From the NCBI RefSeq assembly GCF_014805625.2, contig NW_023998432.1, positions 3,035,541 to 3,099,540 on the forward strand: a stretch of 64,000 nt of DNA, read 5' to 3'. This document shows positions 10,611-23,339 of this stretch, in pieces. Each line of letters starts with the position of its first letter. The first letter of the stretch is position 1. Source of the DNA: Glossina fuscipes. Taxonomy: Eukaryota; Arthropoda; Insecta; Diptera; Glossinidae. The notes under the pieces are model-generated. The model searched no databases and was not told where the DNA came from. It saw only the letters and a program-made list of their open reading frames with translations. The translations under genes were made by a program, and so were the position numbers.

Positions 10611-13600
10611 GATTCCAATATTTGGACAAACACCTGCTATCTCGTGCTTTGTAAATTACATTTTTTTTCTATTTTGGGCGTGGCCGTTAGCGGATACCGT
10701 ACCATTGTGAACATGGCAAAACATGATATTTAGATAGTTTCAGCAATAAATTCTCCTAACAAAAATTTCAGAAAATTTTCCAACACATTGTAAAGTCGCT
10801 CATTAGGCGTTGAAAAGTAAATTATAGCATTTTGGACTGCTAAAATATAAACAACCTGTCAAACAACCTGTCCGCTCACAAAAAAAGAAAATGTGACGCG
10901 GTTTTTGGAATGACGGCCTAATTGGGACATTTTACCTCGGAAATGCTGTTACGGTGAATGCATGCATTTGCGAACAATGTTGACTGATCTTTTTTTACCT
11001 AAAAAGCTATGGATTTGGACTAATTTTCCTATTTTCAACGGTGTGCCTGTTATACAGCACTAGCTCTATTACATAAAATTTGGAAAATCATTGTAGGTAA
11101 GTTTCAAGTTTTCAGCGAAGGAAAGACCAGATACGACGAACATGTCTGCATTGACGCAGAGTCTTACGCTGACCAAGAGTTGCTGATCACTGATATGAAA
11201 CATGTCATATGCTTTCTTGGGTATCGCAAACAGGATCTTTATATATCCTAATTTTTCGATTGTATATGTTAAGAACGACGAATAATGCTTTGTCCATTGG
11301 CTGACGATTTTTTTTATGTATCTACTTACTTTGCGCTCATGCCTCTACCGTTAAAAATACCTGATAAAAAGTAAATCTCATATCAAGCCATTGTGTACAT
11401 ACTTTTATAGAATATCAATCTTCTAGGTAATCGGTTTATCTTTTTAGAGAGAAGTTGTACTTATCTTTTGCTTTTGCAATTATCCTAATAAATCTTGAAG
11501 AAAACCTGATGACGAAGTGCATGTGTACTTGAATTTTGTCGGTGTACATAACATATGTTCATAGCACAAATATTCCTCATTAAGTTTAACAATAATGTTT
11601 ACTCGACAACAGACAAAATTATTTGGTCCATTCGTACTTAAAATATAATAATATTAATTGAAACCACAACTCTTTATAGTCGATAAACAAAAATCGTCAA
11701 ATGCATTCACGCATCAAAGAAATGAGCTGTTTGTATTGTATTAGTATGCATGCAAATGCATTCTTAAGCATATCTTACTCGTAGAGGAGTTAAATAAGCA
11801 TCTATTTTACTTTACTTACTTTCTTGAAAAGTTGAAGATTTCGGAAAATTATTATATATTTGTTTCCATTATTGATCATTATACATATGAAAAGTCTTAA
11901 GATTTGATAAAATTTCACTTACGTAACTGAAGTATGAATGCAATAGATGTTAAATAGCAAATGTAAACTCTGGTAACCAATAACTAACTCACTGGCACCT
12001 TTTGCTTTAGATCCTATTTTAGTTTATTTAAAAAGTTTTTCATTTAGTATGCGTTGCGTTATATCCTTTTTATTATTATTTTTAGATTCTTGCATTTAAA
12101 GAGTTGAACGAATTTAAATTTATTAAAAAATATGAAGTAAACTTAAATATTGAAAAATTGCATTTAACTGCATAGAGAGCTGCACACAGTTGCGCAGATG
12201 ACAGTTTCACTGGCAGGAAACGCAAGGAAATGCACAGCATGGTGGCAAATGGTTTTTATTTATTTTTAAACACATAAAACCTTATTTGTTTTTGTGGCAC
12301 AACAGAAAAAAACAAGAGAAGGAAAAATTAAATTACATATTGTTATTTTCCTCAACTCTTTTTTTTTGTCTGTTGTTGCCATTTTGTTTTTCTTGCATTT
12401 AAGACCTCACACTAATTACTTTCTATTGTTGTTATGCTAGTTTTTTTCTTTGTACTTTTTAAACGTTATTCTAACATGTATATGTATAAAAGAAAAGGAC
12501 GTATACGTATATATAAATGTTCTATTTTATGCATTTAAAATTTATCATAACTAGGCACTATATTATCCGAGTTTCTTATTTACCATACAAGTATCTCTGT
12601 CTGTGCATAACTGCCCACAATAGGAATAATAAAATAGACAGTTTCAAGCAATGATTTTTTATGCCCCTCATCCCCGAATGACCTTTGTAAGATGCAAGTT
12701 TATACACTTCATAAATTATACATATTCTAAATTTTGAATCGATAAGGCCCTTTGGGTCAATCTATCCATTTTTTTAATTATTTATTTACATGTCCATCTG
12801 CGATCGCGTGGAAAAGTTGAAAAGTTTCAATACATTTTTATCAACACTTAATTTAATTTATGAATTCGGAGTCGACTGAAAGTTTGCTTAGGATATAAGC
12901 ACATGGGGGGACAGGATTTTCGTTGGTCTATTTTTTATGAAAAACTGCTTGTGATGATAGGTTCTGGAAGCGAATACTTGATGCTCGTTGGTCTATAACT
13001 AAATGTATTACCGGTCTCGGTAAGAACTGTACGAACGATAGCAAAAGCATTTTTGCGCTCTCTACTTCCTGCGATACAAACTAAACTTAGATGGATCTGC
13101 GTTCTATTGTGCTGATCGCTTCAAAATCTTTTTATGAAATATTTAAGCCTGCGTGTCCCTCTATTTGGCTATCCGTCTGTCCGCGTATTTTATGTTCAAT
13201 CTAAATGCCAAAATTTTGAAATACTTTGAAGAAACTCGATAAAAACTACTACTTATATAACACCCTTTTCTTATAAAAAATTTTGGTATATTTTTGAAGA
13301 CTTCTTAACAAAAATCGCTGAGCAATAACATTTCGGCATATTAAATTGATGTGGAAAATATGGATAGGATGCGCCAATTTTTCGGACATCCTCTCCTATT
13401 TATCATTTCTAGGAAAAGTAAAACTTTATATAGTAAAAAGTTTTATTAATATTATTAGTTTATGATAAAAATTAGTCCATAATAGTAATTTGACATAAAA
13501 ATGAACTGCACAGAAATTGGACCACATAAATACTCCATTCTAAAGGTTTTTCTGAAAAGTAAGCCTTTATTATTATAGGAAATTTCTGTAATTTTTAGAA

Positions 13601-16111
13601 TTTTATGGCGCAAATAGCTGAAGATAATAAACTGTTTAACAAGCATATATAGCTTTATTAAATTATGACCAAATCAGCTCACGCGTTGGGCCCCTCACAC
13701 ACAGGCGCTGTCATGACAGATGTGAGCTTTACGCGAAAATAATTTATCATATTTGTTAGTTTATCGCGTGAATAAATGAGAGACGTGTATTCGACGAAGC
13801 TGTGGAAGATAGTCAATGGTCGGCCTTGTCCGTTTTTAATGACTTTACTAGTTACATACATATGTTTCACATATTTAATTTAGGACATTTAGTTTTGACA
13901 TACAAAATATATGAAATATACCTTATATATAGTATTGTAATAGATGTATACTTGCTGGTCAATTCTTGTCGGCTCATGATACAATGACACATAAAAATGA
14001 AAATACTTTTTCTAAACACTTTTATTTGATATATGAATTAGCAGTTTAATCTACACCATTCTCAAATTCCACTGTCGCTGAAAATGGTTGTTAAGCTTGC
14101 CATGCTCTGCTACTTGTTTAGGTTTACATCGTTAGTAAGCTATAAGCTATATAGAAGTAAATATGTTGGCAGACTAGCTGCTCTGTCTGTTTCTAAACAA
14201 GGTAGCGTTGTTTGTTTTTTCTTCCTGGACAAAGGGCAGACGCATATTACACATTGTTTGAGCATTTATAACAATATAAGGCAAATACAATGGGCCAGCC
14301 TATTTGCATATGGCTCTGAAATTTAAGGCTTAATACATAAATGAGGTAGAGAACCTAACCACTATGTAGCAAGCAATTTCACAAATTTCAACTTGTGTCA
14401 AGATCAATTGCCATGTACTGATGTGAACATCACTAGGAATTCTGCGGACGTTATGTTGCCCGTAACGATTATACGGCACAGTCTATCCAATTATTATGAT
14501 ATTCCGTAACGAACGCGGATAAATGCACGTCTGTAATTAATTACTTCCACTTTTCAAGGAAATTGTACTTATTGGTTAAAGAATTTTTAAAACGATCTAT
14601 GGAAACAGTCGCATTGGAAAGGCATGAAATTTGAAAAAAATTGTCTCTCAACATATTTTGTCGTTGGGTATTTTATTTAAAAAACAATTCACTGTTATGA
14701 CTATCATAAAGACAAAAGATTTTTTTTTTTTTGGTTTTTTTTTTAAATTAAAAAGCTAACATTTCGGCATATCTCTGTTTTGTTTTGTTTGTTGTAGGCA
14801 ATATTGATTTATCTTCTCCTTTAGACAACAGAGCGTAGTTTGCTATTTTACAATAATTTTCTACGTTTTTCTCGTTTCATTGGACTGAAGTCAATGATAT
14901 AAAAGATAAATCTGCTATATAGAATTTTAAATAAAAAAAATTATATGGACGGACATAAATGTACGAATAAAATCAATGATTCATTTTCTTCAATTCAAAT
15001 ATATTTATTAATAGTGTATGTATTCATGTGTTGAAATGGTTGGTTGTCAGTAGCGCTGGTAATGTTGAATAAATTCTGCTTGCTGTTTATTTTAATAAAA
15101 AGTTTTATGCCATGGAGGTAATATTCTATTCTTAAACAAGAACTAAAACCGCACAGCATAGCAGTGCGAAACTTTACCATTTACACACACTAGCATTGCT
15201 ATGCGATTAGGTAGTATCGCTTGTAAGAATATCGTAATGAAATTAAAAACTCCGCAGAATACAACTAAAGGCATATACAAACCACATAAAGCGAAAATAA
15301 GGGCGGAAATAGAGAAAGACATAAAAAAGCATAAATCTTTAAATAATTACATCAGTAAGAAAAAGCATGAATATAAAAGAAATAAAAAAAAAATAAAATA
15401 AATAAATAAATAAGCAATACGTAAAAGAAAACAAAAAAAACTAATAGGAGAAAGGACAGAAACGTTCCACTTAAATGTTCTTTTCTACTATCACAGGAAA
15501 CGACAAAGTCTACTAGAGGAAGCCAATCTATAAGCAACTTTGAATATCTTTTTCTATTTATTTAATAATTTAACAAAATACATTCGTGTTATTATCGTAT
15601 GGATAAACAAATGTCAATGTCAATATTTTTTTTTTCCTTTCATTTTAATAAGATTTTCAAGATTCTTACCATTGTTATAGTTTCCATGTGTCATGCAAAT
15701 AATAAGCTCTCGAGTGATCACAAACGGTATCACATTATTAATACAAAATATATGTTAAAACATATCTGAACGTTCGCTATTTATCTTTAAAACCATGCAA
15801 TAGGCGTACGGAACCAGCGGAACACCAAGTTCATGTAATAATTTCAAATTCGAGTTAAAGAGAAAAAAATTCCAAGAAATAGAGCTAACACCGTTCTAAA
15901 TTTTTCTCGCTGAGAAAAGTTTCACATTCTAAACTTGAAGTCACTAAATAAGAAAAGAAAAAAAATTACTGATATTTTCGCGTCATTTGTTATTATAATA
16001 TTGTTACGAAATTCGCTTTTCCCGGTACGCTTCGTATCGCTTGATCGTGCATTTTCTTTCTAAGAGAAATATACTTGCACGTTATCAATTCAAGTTTCTT
16101 TATTTACAATC

Positions 16112-17066
16112 AATTTTTTACTGAAGTGAAGTTAGCCCACTGTAGCTAGCCCACATTTTAGCAAAGACAAAAATTTTATGTAAATAAATTAATACAATTT
16201 CTAAATGTTATAATCGCTCAACATTTATGAACAAACATTATGATAAAACTAATTGAAATAAATCGTCAAAGGTCATACCTAAAAGTGATAAACTGAATTT
16301 TTATCGATACAAATAATAGGAAAGAGAAAGCAGGTAGTGAAGTGACTGCTAAGCGCACGCACAAACGCACATGAACATTTTTGCCATAGCATATATTTCA
16401 TTAGCCTTTACAATGTTTTCAACAAAATTATACGCGATTCATATTTAAAAAAATGACCACAACTCAATATCATACATGAAACTTCTTAAGCAAGTGTATG
16501 GACAAACGCGTTACTATTGCAAATATATCCGCGTAATGCATGATCTTAAACATACATGCTGAAAACAGACAAAAACATTATGTGTATAAAATCAAACATT
16601 TCATTAGCAAAATGAAAGAAAAACATTATGTATATAAGTTCGAACATTTCATCAGGAACATTATTGCAACATTTTGCCTTTGCGGTCTTGTGAACATGGA
16701 GAGAGCCGGTAACGAAGTTAGGTTTTTCTGATAGATTTTAGCGTCCTTTAAGACATATCAAAAATCTGTAGTCTAAAAATGGTTATAACACGATTTTAAC
16801 ATTGCATTCTTTCAGTATTTGTAACGTACTTTTGCATGAGATTTACTAACAATAACTAAGCATTTTTGGTTTTGCGTTCCTTATTAGCGACTTGGTATGT
16901 TTTATATGTGCACGTTGGCTAAGATTACCTAATTTTAATACTTATTTTACTTTATTGTTATTCATTTCACAATAAATTGTAACTCAGCGAAGACGTTTTT
17001 AGCGAAGACCGGAAGCATAAAAATGTGTGTTATCCTGGGGGGCTAACTTCACTTCAGTAATTTTTT
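16112..17066 (+). mobile_element. Family T copy 1: non-autonomous TIR transposon with 8-bp duplication
   Basis: The element spans 16120-17058 (939 bp). Its ends are perfect 19-bp inverted repeats: ACTGAAGTGAAGTTAGCCC at the left and its reverse complement at the right. Immediately outside both ends stands AATTTTTT (16112-16119 and 17059-17066), an 8-bp target-site duplication, which is the mark of the hAT or P superfamilies. TAGCCCAC recurs just inside the left end as a subterminal repeat. There is no transposase ORF. A segment of about 35 bases is imperfectly duplicated inside (about 16577-16607 and 16622-16656; shared words AACATTATGT and AACATTTCAT). Other copies lie at 44756, 51760 and 60438. 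Confidence 0.85.
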
Positions 17067-17590
17067 TAAGGGCAAGATTATTTACATGTTACTTTGGCGA
17101 TACTCTCTCTTCGATTAATTCTGCCTTGGGCAGATAGTCTATTTGTATACAAGCATATTAATATGGTCTAACTTCATGGGTTCGTTTTCAATCAGTTAAT
17201 CCAGTTTTCCGCTAATCTTATTCGTCGGCCGGCAGCTGCATGAGGCGCCACGAATTTGCACTTGGTCTTTCCATATCAACAACAACATATATTGATGTGT
17301 AGTTCGACATCCAAGATTATTCTGTTCTTTTATCAATTTTTTAAATTTTTTGTAACTTGTTTCAGTATTCAGGCGATTGTGTGTCTTTGCGTGCCGCTTT
17401 TATACTTCTGGGAATCCGAAAATAGAGGATACGTGTATGAAAGTTCAACATTGTGGTCAATATTGCCCATGCTGTAACAACAATATTTTATCTTTATACA
17501 TGCAATAAATAAGTCAACAATTCTCTAGCTTAAGTAAAAAAAGCATTTTTTTCAATTCGAATGTATTTGTGTGTGTGTGTATAGTTTCGT
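17067..17590. other. No gene recognised; includes (GT)n at 17569-17580
   Basis: A 73-codon ORF at 17256-17477 has a hydrophobic centre but no known motif and nothing around it that supports a gene. A short GT run precedes the mariner remnant. Confidence 0.4.
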
Positions 17591-18130
17591 TCAAGAGTAA
17601 TACAATCTACGTAAACGTTTCCTTATACTTCGTTGTAACACTCTCAAAGCACGCTTCAGTTCCCGCAATGACTTGATTATCATTTCAACCGTATCTTTTG
17701 CCTGAATTATTTTATGATGACTAGCAAGCAAATAATAGTCGCCAGTGGCCGGATCTGAAGAATACCACTCGTGGAACTGCAATCCGTATTTTAACCAGAC
17801 ACGGTGCATTATCTAGATGAAAGAGCACATTTCGCCATTTGGAAACATTTTTTGGCAATATTCCCCTGTAATCGAACTAAAAGTAACTAAAATTTTCGCT
17901 ATACATTGTTGTGCCTTCTTTAAAATAGTCGATCAATGGCTTACTGGTCGAAAGTTGGGTTTATTTTCATATTACAAGGAAGCGTCGTTTTGATGTAGGA
18001 AAGTATTGGTGGACCGATGCTTCCTGGATCGTCGCAAACCGCATAGCTTCGAATCAGTACGTTGACACTTTTGTTGCACGGAGAGTAAACACGATAACCA
18101 TTTTTTTGCATTGTTTGGAAAATAGCAAGA
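17591..18130 (-). pseudogene. Mariner-like transposase C-terminal remnant
   Basis: On the minus strand an FHLDNAP block (about 17815-17840) corresponds to the second catalytic Asp region of mariner/Tc1 transposases (DNA-P-H). About 30 codons further on, DPATGDYYLLASHHKII corresponds to the conserved segment that carries the third catalytic residue, followed by a basic C-terminal part. Frame changes separate the blocks, and no intact ORF longer than 72 codons remains. Terminal inverted repeats were not found. It would have been a DDD-type cut-and-paste transposase; it is inactive now. The mariner-versus-Tc1 choice is an inference from motif spacing. Confidence 0.6.
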
Positions 18131-19884
18131 ATAAAGTCATTGAAACCACTTTAGCTAGAAAACAAATAACACATTGGTACGTACTAAAAATAATGTGACG
18201 TCTGCGCCGTATTGCCAGAATTTATTGAGCAATTTGCTATGTGTTGATTTGTTTTTTATTTACAGCTCGAAAAAGATTATATACCGCTCGCTGGGAGACC
18301 ATAAGAAAAAAAAAAAAAAAAAAAAATTGGAAACAAACGTATTTCCACGTATTTCCACTAGTAGTTTGCGCACTATGGATACATTGTTATTAGTGTATAC
18401 TTCTCTTTTTCTTTTCATTCGATAATTATACGAATATCAGTTAAATCGTGGCAAACGATTACATCTTTCATAAAACATAGTCTTGAAATTTTGTTCCCAG
18501 ATTTTTTCAAATAAAATCGTTGAATTACTTAACACGCGTACAACTTAGCTGATCCACGGACTCACCCATATTTATCAATAAACCATAGATTTAAAAAAGA
18601 CACAGTACAAAACACGCAGTAAAAAATAATAGCCCCGTACATCGCATGTTCGTATGCTATACAGTAATATGTAGAGGTACGTATTTAAATAAAGCAATGT
18701 ACACTTTCATTTCAACACAACCAAACAACAACAAAAATCACAAACATATGCCAAATATTGCAAATATATATACATACATATGTATATATAATCTTGATCA
18801 GTACGAATAACGAAATTGATTAAAAGAATCTAGCCGTCAGATTATCTTTCTTCCACCCGTTGTCGTCTGTGACACTTATTCTCATACAAAATGTAAAGCT
18901 ATTCCAAATGTTTTAAAAATTATAGTTTTTTGATAACAGACAAGCAAAACAATTGGTATAAGGAATATTTTCTAAAAATAAACATCTTTAGCAGGAATAC
19001 ACTACACACACCAGTTATAAACCTGATTTTTTTTTTCTAAAGATACTTAAGCTTTCCAACAATATTAATAATAAGTATCTATTTTCATCAAAGTCCAATC
19101 GTTTTCATACCCGTCACCGAAGGATGTGCGGCATATTCATTTTGTGGAAACGTTTGCAGCATCCATCAATCCGAACTATGCTAGACATGTTTGTCAGTCG
19201 CAGTTGAATATAATTTTCTTACTTATTAAATATTGTAGCAATGTCATTCGTTGGAAAACTTAGTATGCTAAAGTGTCTGTGAAATAAATAATTTCCATTT
19301 AAGGTAAGCGAAGTTATATTTTTCGGGGCACAGAAAATATTGCAGAGAAACTCCAAATTAAAAAAAAAAAAAAATATAATATTTAAAGAGGGGGAAACTT
19401 TCAAGCTTCGGGCTACTGCACATTTTGTTGAACATCTGACCCAGCCCTCGTTTAATGAAAAATAACATTGGCAAATGCTGGCAAATGTTTGTCGGCCAGG
19501 TAAAAGACTCTACGAAGACCACTTAAACAACACGAAAATCACAACTCAAACATGTGCACTCTGGTCTGTAGACAAGACCGCGCATTTGTCTCGATGAAAT
19601 ATATCAACGTATTTGTAACTTTATTCGAATTTAGCATACAATATCAAGCTATTAGCTTTTGGAATAGTGGTACTGTAATATTGTCAGATCGTAGTACTTC
19701 GAAGGACATGCGAGGCTTTCCAAATATGGAAATCTACGCCCATCTCTTGCAAAATTGTTATGCTCCTAGGGTAAACGATCACAAATTTTATCCGAATCAT
19801 AAGAATGAAATTGAAAACATAAAAACTATAATGTTTATGGCAACCTGATGTCATATACGGGCACTTTTATAAAAATAAAGTATA
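18131..19884. other. No gene recognised; poly-A tract and P-family fragment
   Basis: An A-homopolymer lies at 18304-18326. A short P-family start, TTTTCATACCCGTCACCG, stands at 19102-19120 and continues to about 19175 (ATTCATTTTGTGGAAACG). The rest, including a 98-codon ORF at 19552-19848, has no recognisable homology. Confidence 0.45.
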
Positions 19885-20600
19885 GAGTTGTTCGGAAAGT
19901 TCGTTTCGTTCCAAGTTTACACTTATGGTCGTTATATATTTTTATAGCTGTTAGAGCAAAGCTTTCTTTTGAAAAAAATTCGAAAAATTCAACGTAGTAA
20001 TTTTTGGTTGGCTGCCTTTCCAATGTGTAAACCAAAATGCAGCAGTTTCGGCATATTTTACTTTTTTTACTATCGAAAAGGTAAAAGTGCTGTTTAATCA
20101 AAAAAAAAAAAAGAAATTGTGCGATATATGCGGAGAAAATGAATTGGCAGAACATCAGTGACAAAAATGGTTTGCAAATTTTCGATCCGGCAATTTTGAT
20201 CTTGAAAATGCACCAGGTTTTGGGCGGTCAGTGAAAGAAGATGAAGATGACGAAATACAGACATTCATTGATGTAAACTGCCCAATAATAACTCGAGATG
20301 GGATATTACACTTATCGAATCGGACTGTTCGTGATGAGATGAAACGTCACTCTAAGAAAGCCGTCTTTCATCTACGCAAAAAAAAAGAACTATATGACCT
20401 TCTGAATGGGGTCTTATTAAAAGAATAGGCCACAAGCCCATTGGGTCTTCATTAATACAGAATCTTGAAACAATGGAGGTAGCTGTCCACATCGTTAGCA
20501 TCAACTTTAGGCCAAAAAGTGTGCGTCAATATCGTTCGGCAAGGCAACGCATGCATTGTAACTATCGAAGCAACAGCGTTTTGTGAAATATAGTCCAAGT
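19885..20600 (+). pseudogene. Mariner transposase N-terminal half, degenerate
   Basis: Around 20172 the translation reads WFANFRSGNFDLENAPGFGR, the hallmark helix-turn-helix/linker phrase of mariner transposases (WF.KF..GDFDLED.P..GRP), followed by EDEDDEIQTFIDVNCPIITRD and, after about ten residues, RTVRDEMKRH. The left end GTTGTTCGGAAAGTTCGTTT near 19887 resembles the start of mariner inverted repeats. Downstream (about 20460-20600) weak traces persist before similarity is lost. Multiple frameshifts and stops exist, and the catalytic DDD domain is not recognisable. It is a dead copy from a different lineage than the remnant at 23340. Confidence 0.7.
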
Positions 20601-21089
20601 TCTTCGCGGAGGCTGGGATGCTTCAGTTTTGCTTATTTATGTATTCAAACAGATGCAGAAATATAGAGACTTATCACTCAGGGAAATTTTTTTTAAAACA
20701 TCATAATATTATTCATGCATTTCCAGCATGCAATCGGCGAATACAAAACAAAAGCATGCAAAATATCATCGCAATGACCGTTTTGCGTTGAGAAGTCAGA
20801 AATGAAGTAAAATTATAGATGAGGCCTTTTGTTGACAAACTCACTAGTATATACACGAAAAATATTGCAGTGTTCATGATAATATTTGTGATAACATCTT
20901 CACAAGTTATGATTAAAAGCTTATAAACTTGCTTACATATTTTATAACGAGAGATTTTTGGTTGATTTATTATTGACCTTGTGTGTTGCCTTTATTTGGA
21001 AAGCAAAAAAAAAATAATTTCGACACTCCAGAACATTGAGTGGCTTTGGCCGACGTTTACAATGCAGAGAATTATACGGGGACATTTCC

Positions 21090-21440
21090 GTTGCTTGATC
21101 TGGTGCATTTGATGAGTGATAAGCAAAAATTCACCTACTTTTTTTTTGCTTTCAAAAATAGAGGTATTTTGAGTTTATGTTATTCTGTAAGCGTGGCCTC
21201 TGGCCGACCTGACGCACTTTCAATACCAATCGACGTTCAGGAACTTCCAATGCTTTTAGCCTATTTGATGACGGTACCTCAATACTTGCTACCGAAAAAA
21301 GTTTATCACACATATTCACATAGCCGAAAAAACGAGCAGACTGACGGAAAGACACTTCTATGCTGATTCAGAATTTGATATTGGTCAAAAAAATATATAC
21401 TTCACAAGATTTCTAAAGCTTTTTTCTGGATGTTGCAAAC
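21090..21440 (+). repeat. Dispersed repeat family P, internal/3' fragment
   Basis: Shares with 29160-29450 the ordered blocks GAGGTATT.TCAGTTTA-like, TCAATACCAA.CGACGT, CAGGAACTTCCA and TTTTTTCTGG.TGTTGCAA. The terminal GGGTATAAA is missing. The 108-codon ORF across it is a chance frame of the repeat. Confidence 0.55.
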
Positions 21441-21994
21441 GTTTTGACAAAATAAATTTAGCCGCACAACATTCGTCAATGGGCAGGAAAAAGTTAACAA
21501 AGCAAATAATTGCTGGCAACACAAACTAGAAAATTTTCTTTTCCAAAGCATGGCTGAAAGATAAAAAAGAGAGGTATATTATGTATTGATATTGCATGGT
21601 TTCAGTTTGGTATCGATACATATTTTATATTGTGTTTAGACAACGCTTTTGTGATAAGATATAAATGCACCCTAAGGAGAGTTTAACTTGTGCGCATTTT
21701 CTTTGTTGGTATTTAATATTGTTTCGTATGTTATATGTATTATCAGTAATTAAAAATCTATTTTAAACTGTAATCAAATTTAAGAGGCATAATATCGTAT
21801 ATGCTATCGTATATGCTTGAGACGGTTCTGACATAACATATAAAACATGTAGAAAGGCACTTTAGTAGTAATTAGGAACACGATTCTAAAACTTAAGCGA
21901 AATTTTCAAGTTACGAAAAGTGAAAGCACCTGAAGGTTTCATTTATATCATTCACTTCATCACATTTTTCTTCTACAATATAGAATGAATAGGA

Positions 21995-22850
21995 AAACTT
22001 TAATCGACTGTACCCGAATCTTTTATATCCATCACTTTTGCTTTACGAAAACCTTGAAAGAACGCAAAAAAAAATGTATACATTGTAAGATTGGGTGGAC
22101 GTAGTTAATGTTCAATTTTTTGATGAGTAATATAAGATAAACCATTCAATATACCTAGCTATATTGACGTGGACATTTTAAGTAGAAAACCTAATAAGTA
22201 AAGGTTTTCTCAGTTTACGTTGTACTCTAGCCCTGGCCCATTCTTGGGATAGTTACGTCAAACACTCTCATTGCAGCTTTACGTTCTTATTAAAATATTT
22301 TTGGAGTGAAGTTTGCACCAATTAATTGTGGTTTTTTGGATAGGGTAGATTTGCTTTACATTTCTTACCAAATCCTTTTGCAAATGAATTGTTTATAGAC
22401 AGTAAAGTTCACAACGTCCAGTCTTGTAGACGTTTCCCACTTCATCTTTCGATTAACTTAGCTCAACTCTGTTTGTCTTCTGCAAATATTCGCTGAATAT
22501 ATATCTTTTTAGAACAAGTCTCTAATACCAATTTTTTTTTTTTGAGATTTCTATGTTAATGCCTTTCACATGCTTGCTTTTTTACGAATTCTTGTTAATC
22601 CTTTCTCTAATCGCCATTCGTATAAGACTGCTTTACTTAACAGATTTTGAGAATCTTGTTTCCTAGAAAATCTGATAGCTTTGATTTAGGCGCATTTCCT
22701 CCAATGGACGATATTCGTACCAAGACGAGTCGTTGTACAAGCACTTTTACTATCTTCGCCAAATTGAAAGCTAGTATGTTAATTTTTGCAACCTGGAGAA
22801 TGCTGATCACTGACATTACAAAGCTAGGTAGACGGTCAGGCAGCAAAGCG
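21995..22850 (+). repeat. Family P copy, broken into blocks
   Basis: Begins with CGAATCTTTTATATCCATCAC (about 22017), which is the P-family start. GGTTTTCTCAGTTTACGTTG at 22203 matches the internal block of the copy at 29178. The stretch 22740-22850 (ACTATCTTCGCCAAATTGAA, GCTAGGTAGACGGTCAG) matches that copy's later part. The intervening DNA is less similar, so insertion or divergence has separated the pieces. Confidence 0.45.
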
Positions 22851-22935
22851 GGCGGACTCGCAAAGTCGTCCCTCGTTTTGGCCTCACGGCTTCTCCGTCT
22901 CTGGCTGGGGAGAGAGGGAGTGCTAGAGAGTAAGC

Positions 22936-23075
22936 TAGCATAAGAATAAAATAGGCATAGCATAAGAATAGGATAAACATAGAATAAGAATAGATTAAGA
23001 TAGAATAGGAATAGATTAAGAATAGAATAGGCTAGATTAAGCGTAGGCTAAGGATAGGTTAGGTTAGGAGTATGG
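22936..23075. repeat. Degenerate tandem array of AATAGGATAAG-type units
   Basis: Words such as AAGAATAGGATA, AGAATAAGAATAGATTAAG and AGGATAGGTTAGGTTAGG follow each other for about 140 bases with a loose period near 10-20. The unit drifts from AATAGG to TTAGG along the array. It immediately precedes the Tc1/mariner remnant. Confidence 0.8.
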
Positions 23076-23339
23076 AAATAAAATAGGTTAAGGAGTTGCG
23101 CTTTAGTCTTAGCCGTACTAAGTCGTCGTTTAGCGGAAAAGAAAGTAAAGTGTAACACAGTGAAATCTACAGAATGAAGGTTCCTGCAACCAATAAATAT
23201 CCTTGTGTTTCCTTCCCTGGGCCGCTGAGGTGCCCCAGCCATAAGGAAAGGGACGAAACGTCTTCACAATATATATACTTTCGCACGTCTTTCTTCTGGT
23301 TGTTGTATGCAAAATTCAGTATCGGGTGTAAAAGAAGTG

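Larger units (their letters stand above)
9138..16111. other. Long stretch without a recognised gene
   Basis: AT-rich DNA with many short ORFs, none convincing apart from the small secreted-peptide candidate listed separately. About 10620-11260 contains phrases such as TTTTGGGCGTGGCC and GGATCTTTATATATCC that recall decayed fly interspersed repeats, and 13150-13440 has a GTCTGTCCGCG block and an AAATCGCTGAGCAATA stretch related to the Q copy near 53080, all too degraded to delimit. 15380-15412 is AAATAAATA-type low complexity. Confidence 0.5.

Noticed and set aside
15201..15401. A Lys-rich 66-codon ORF
   Set aside because: It arises from AAATAAA low-complexity sequence and has no supporting signal.
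23060..23070. TTAGG repeats, the insect telomere unit
   Set aside because: Only two or three units at the end of a degenerate array, with no extended TTAGG tract; coincidence of the local repeat.
22855..23330. A GC-richer block with AATAAA and a GGTGCCCCAG phrase, suggesting an LTR with a primer-binding site
   Set aside because: No TG..CA ends or flanking duplication could be found, and part of it is explained by the P-family block and the tandem array.
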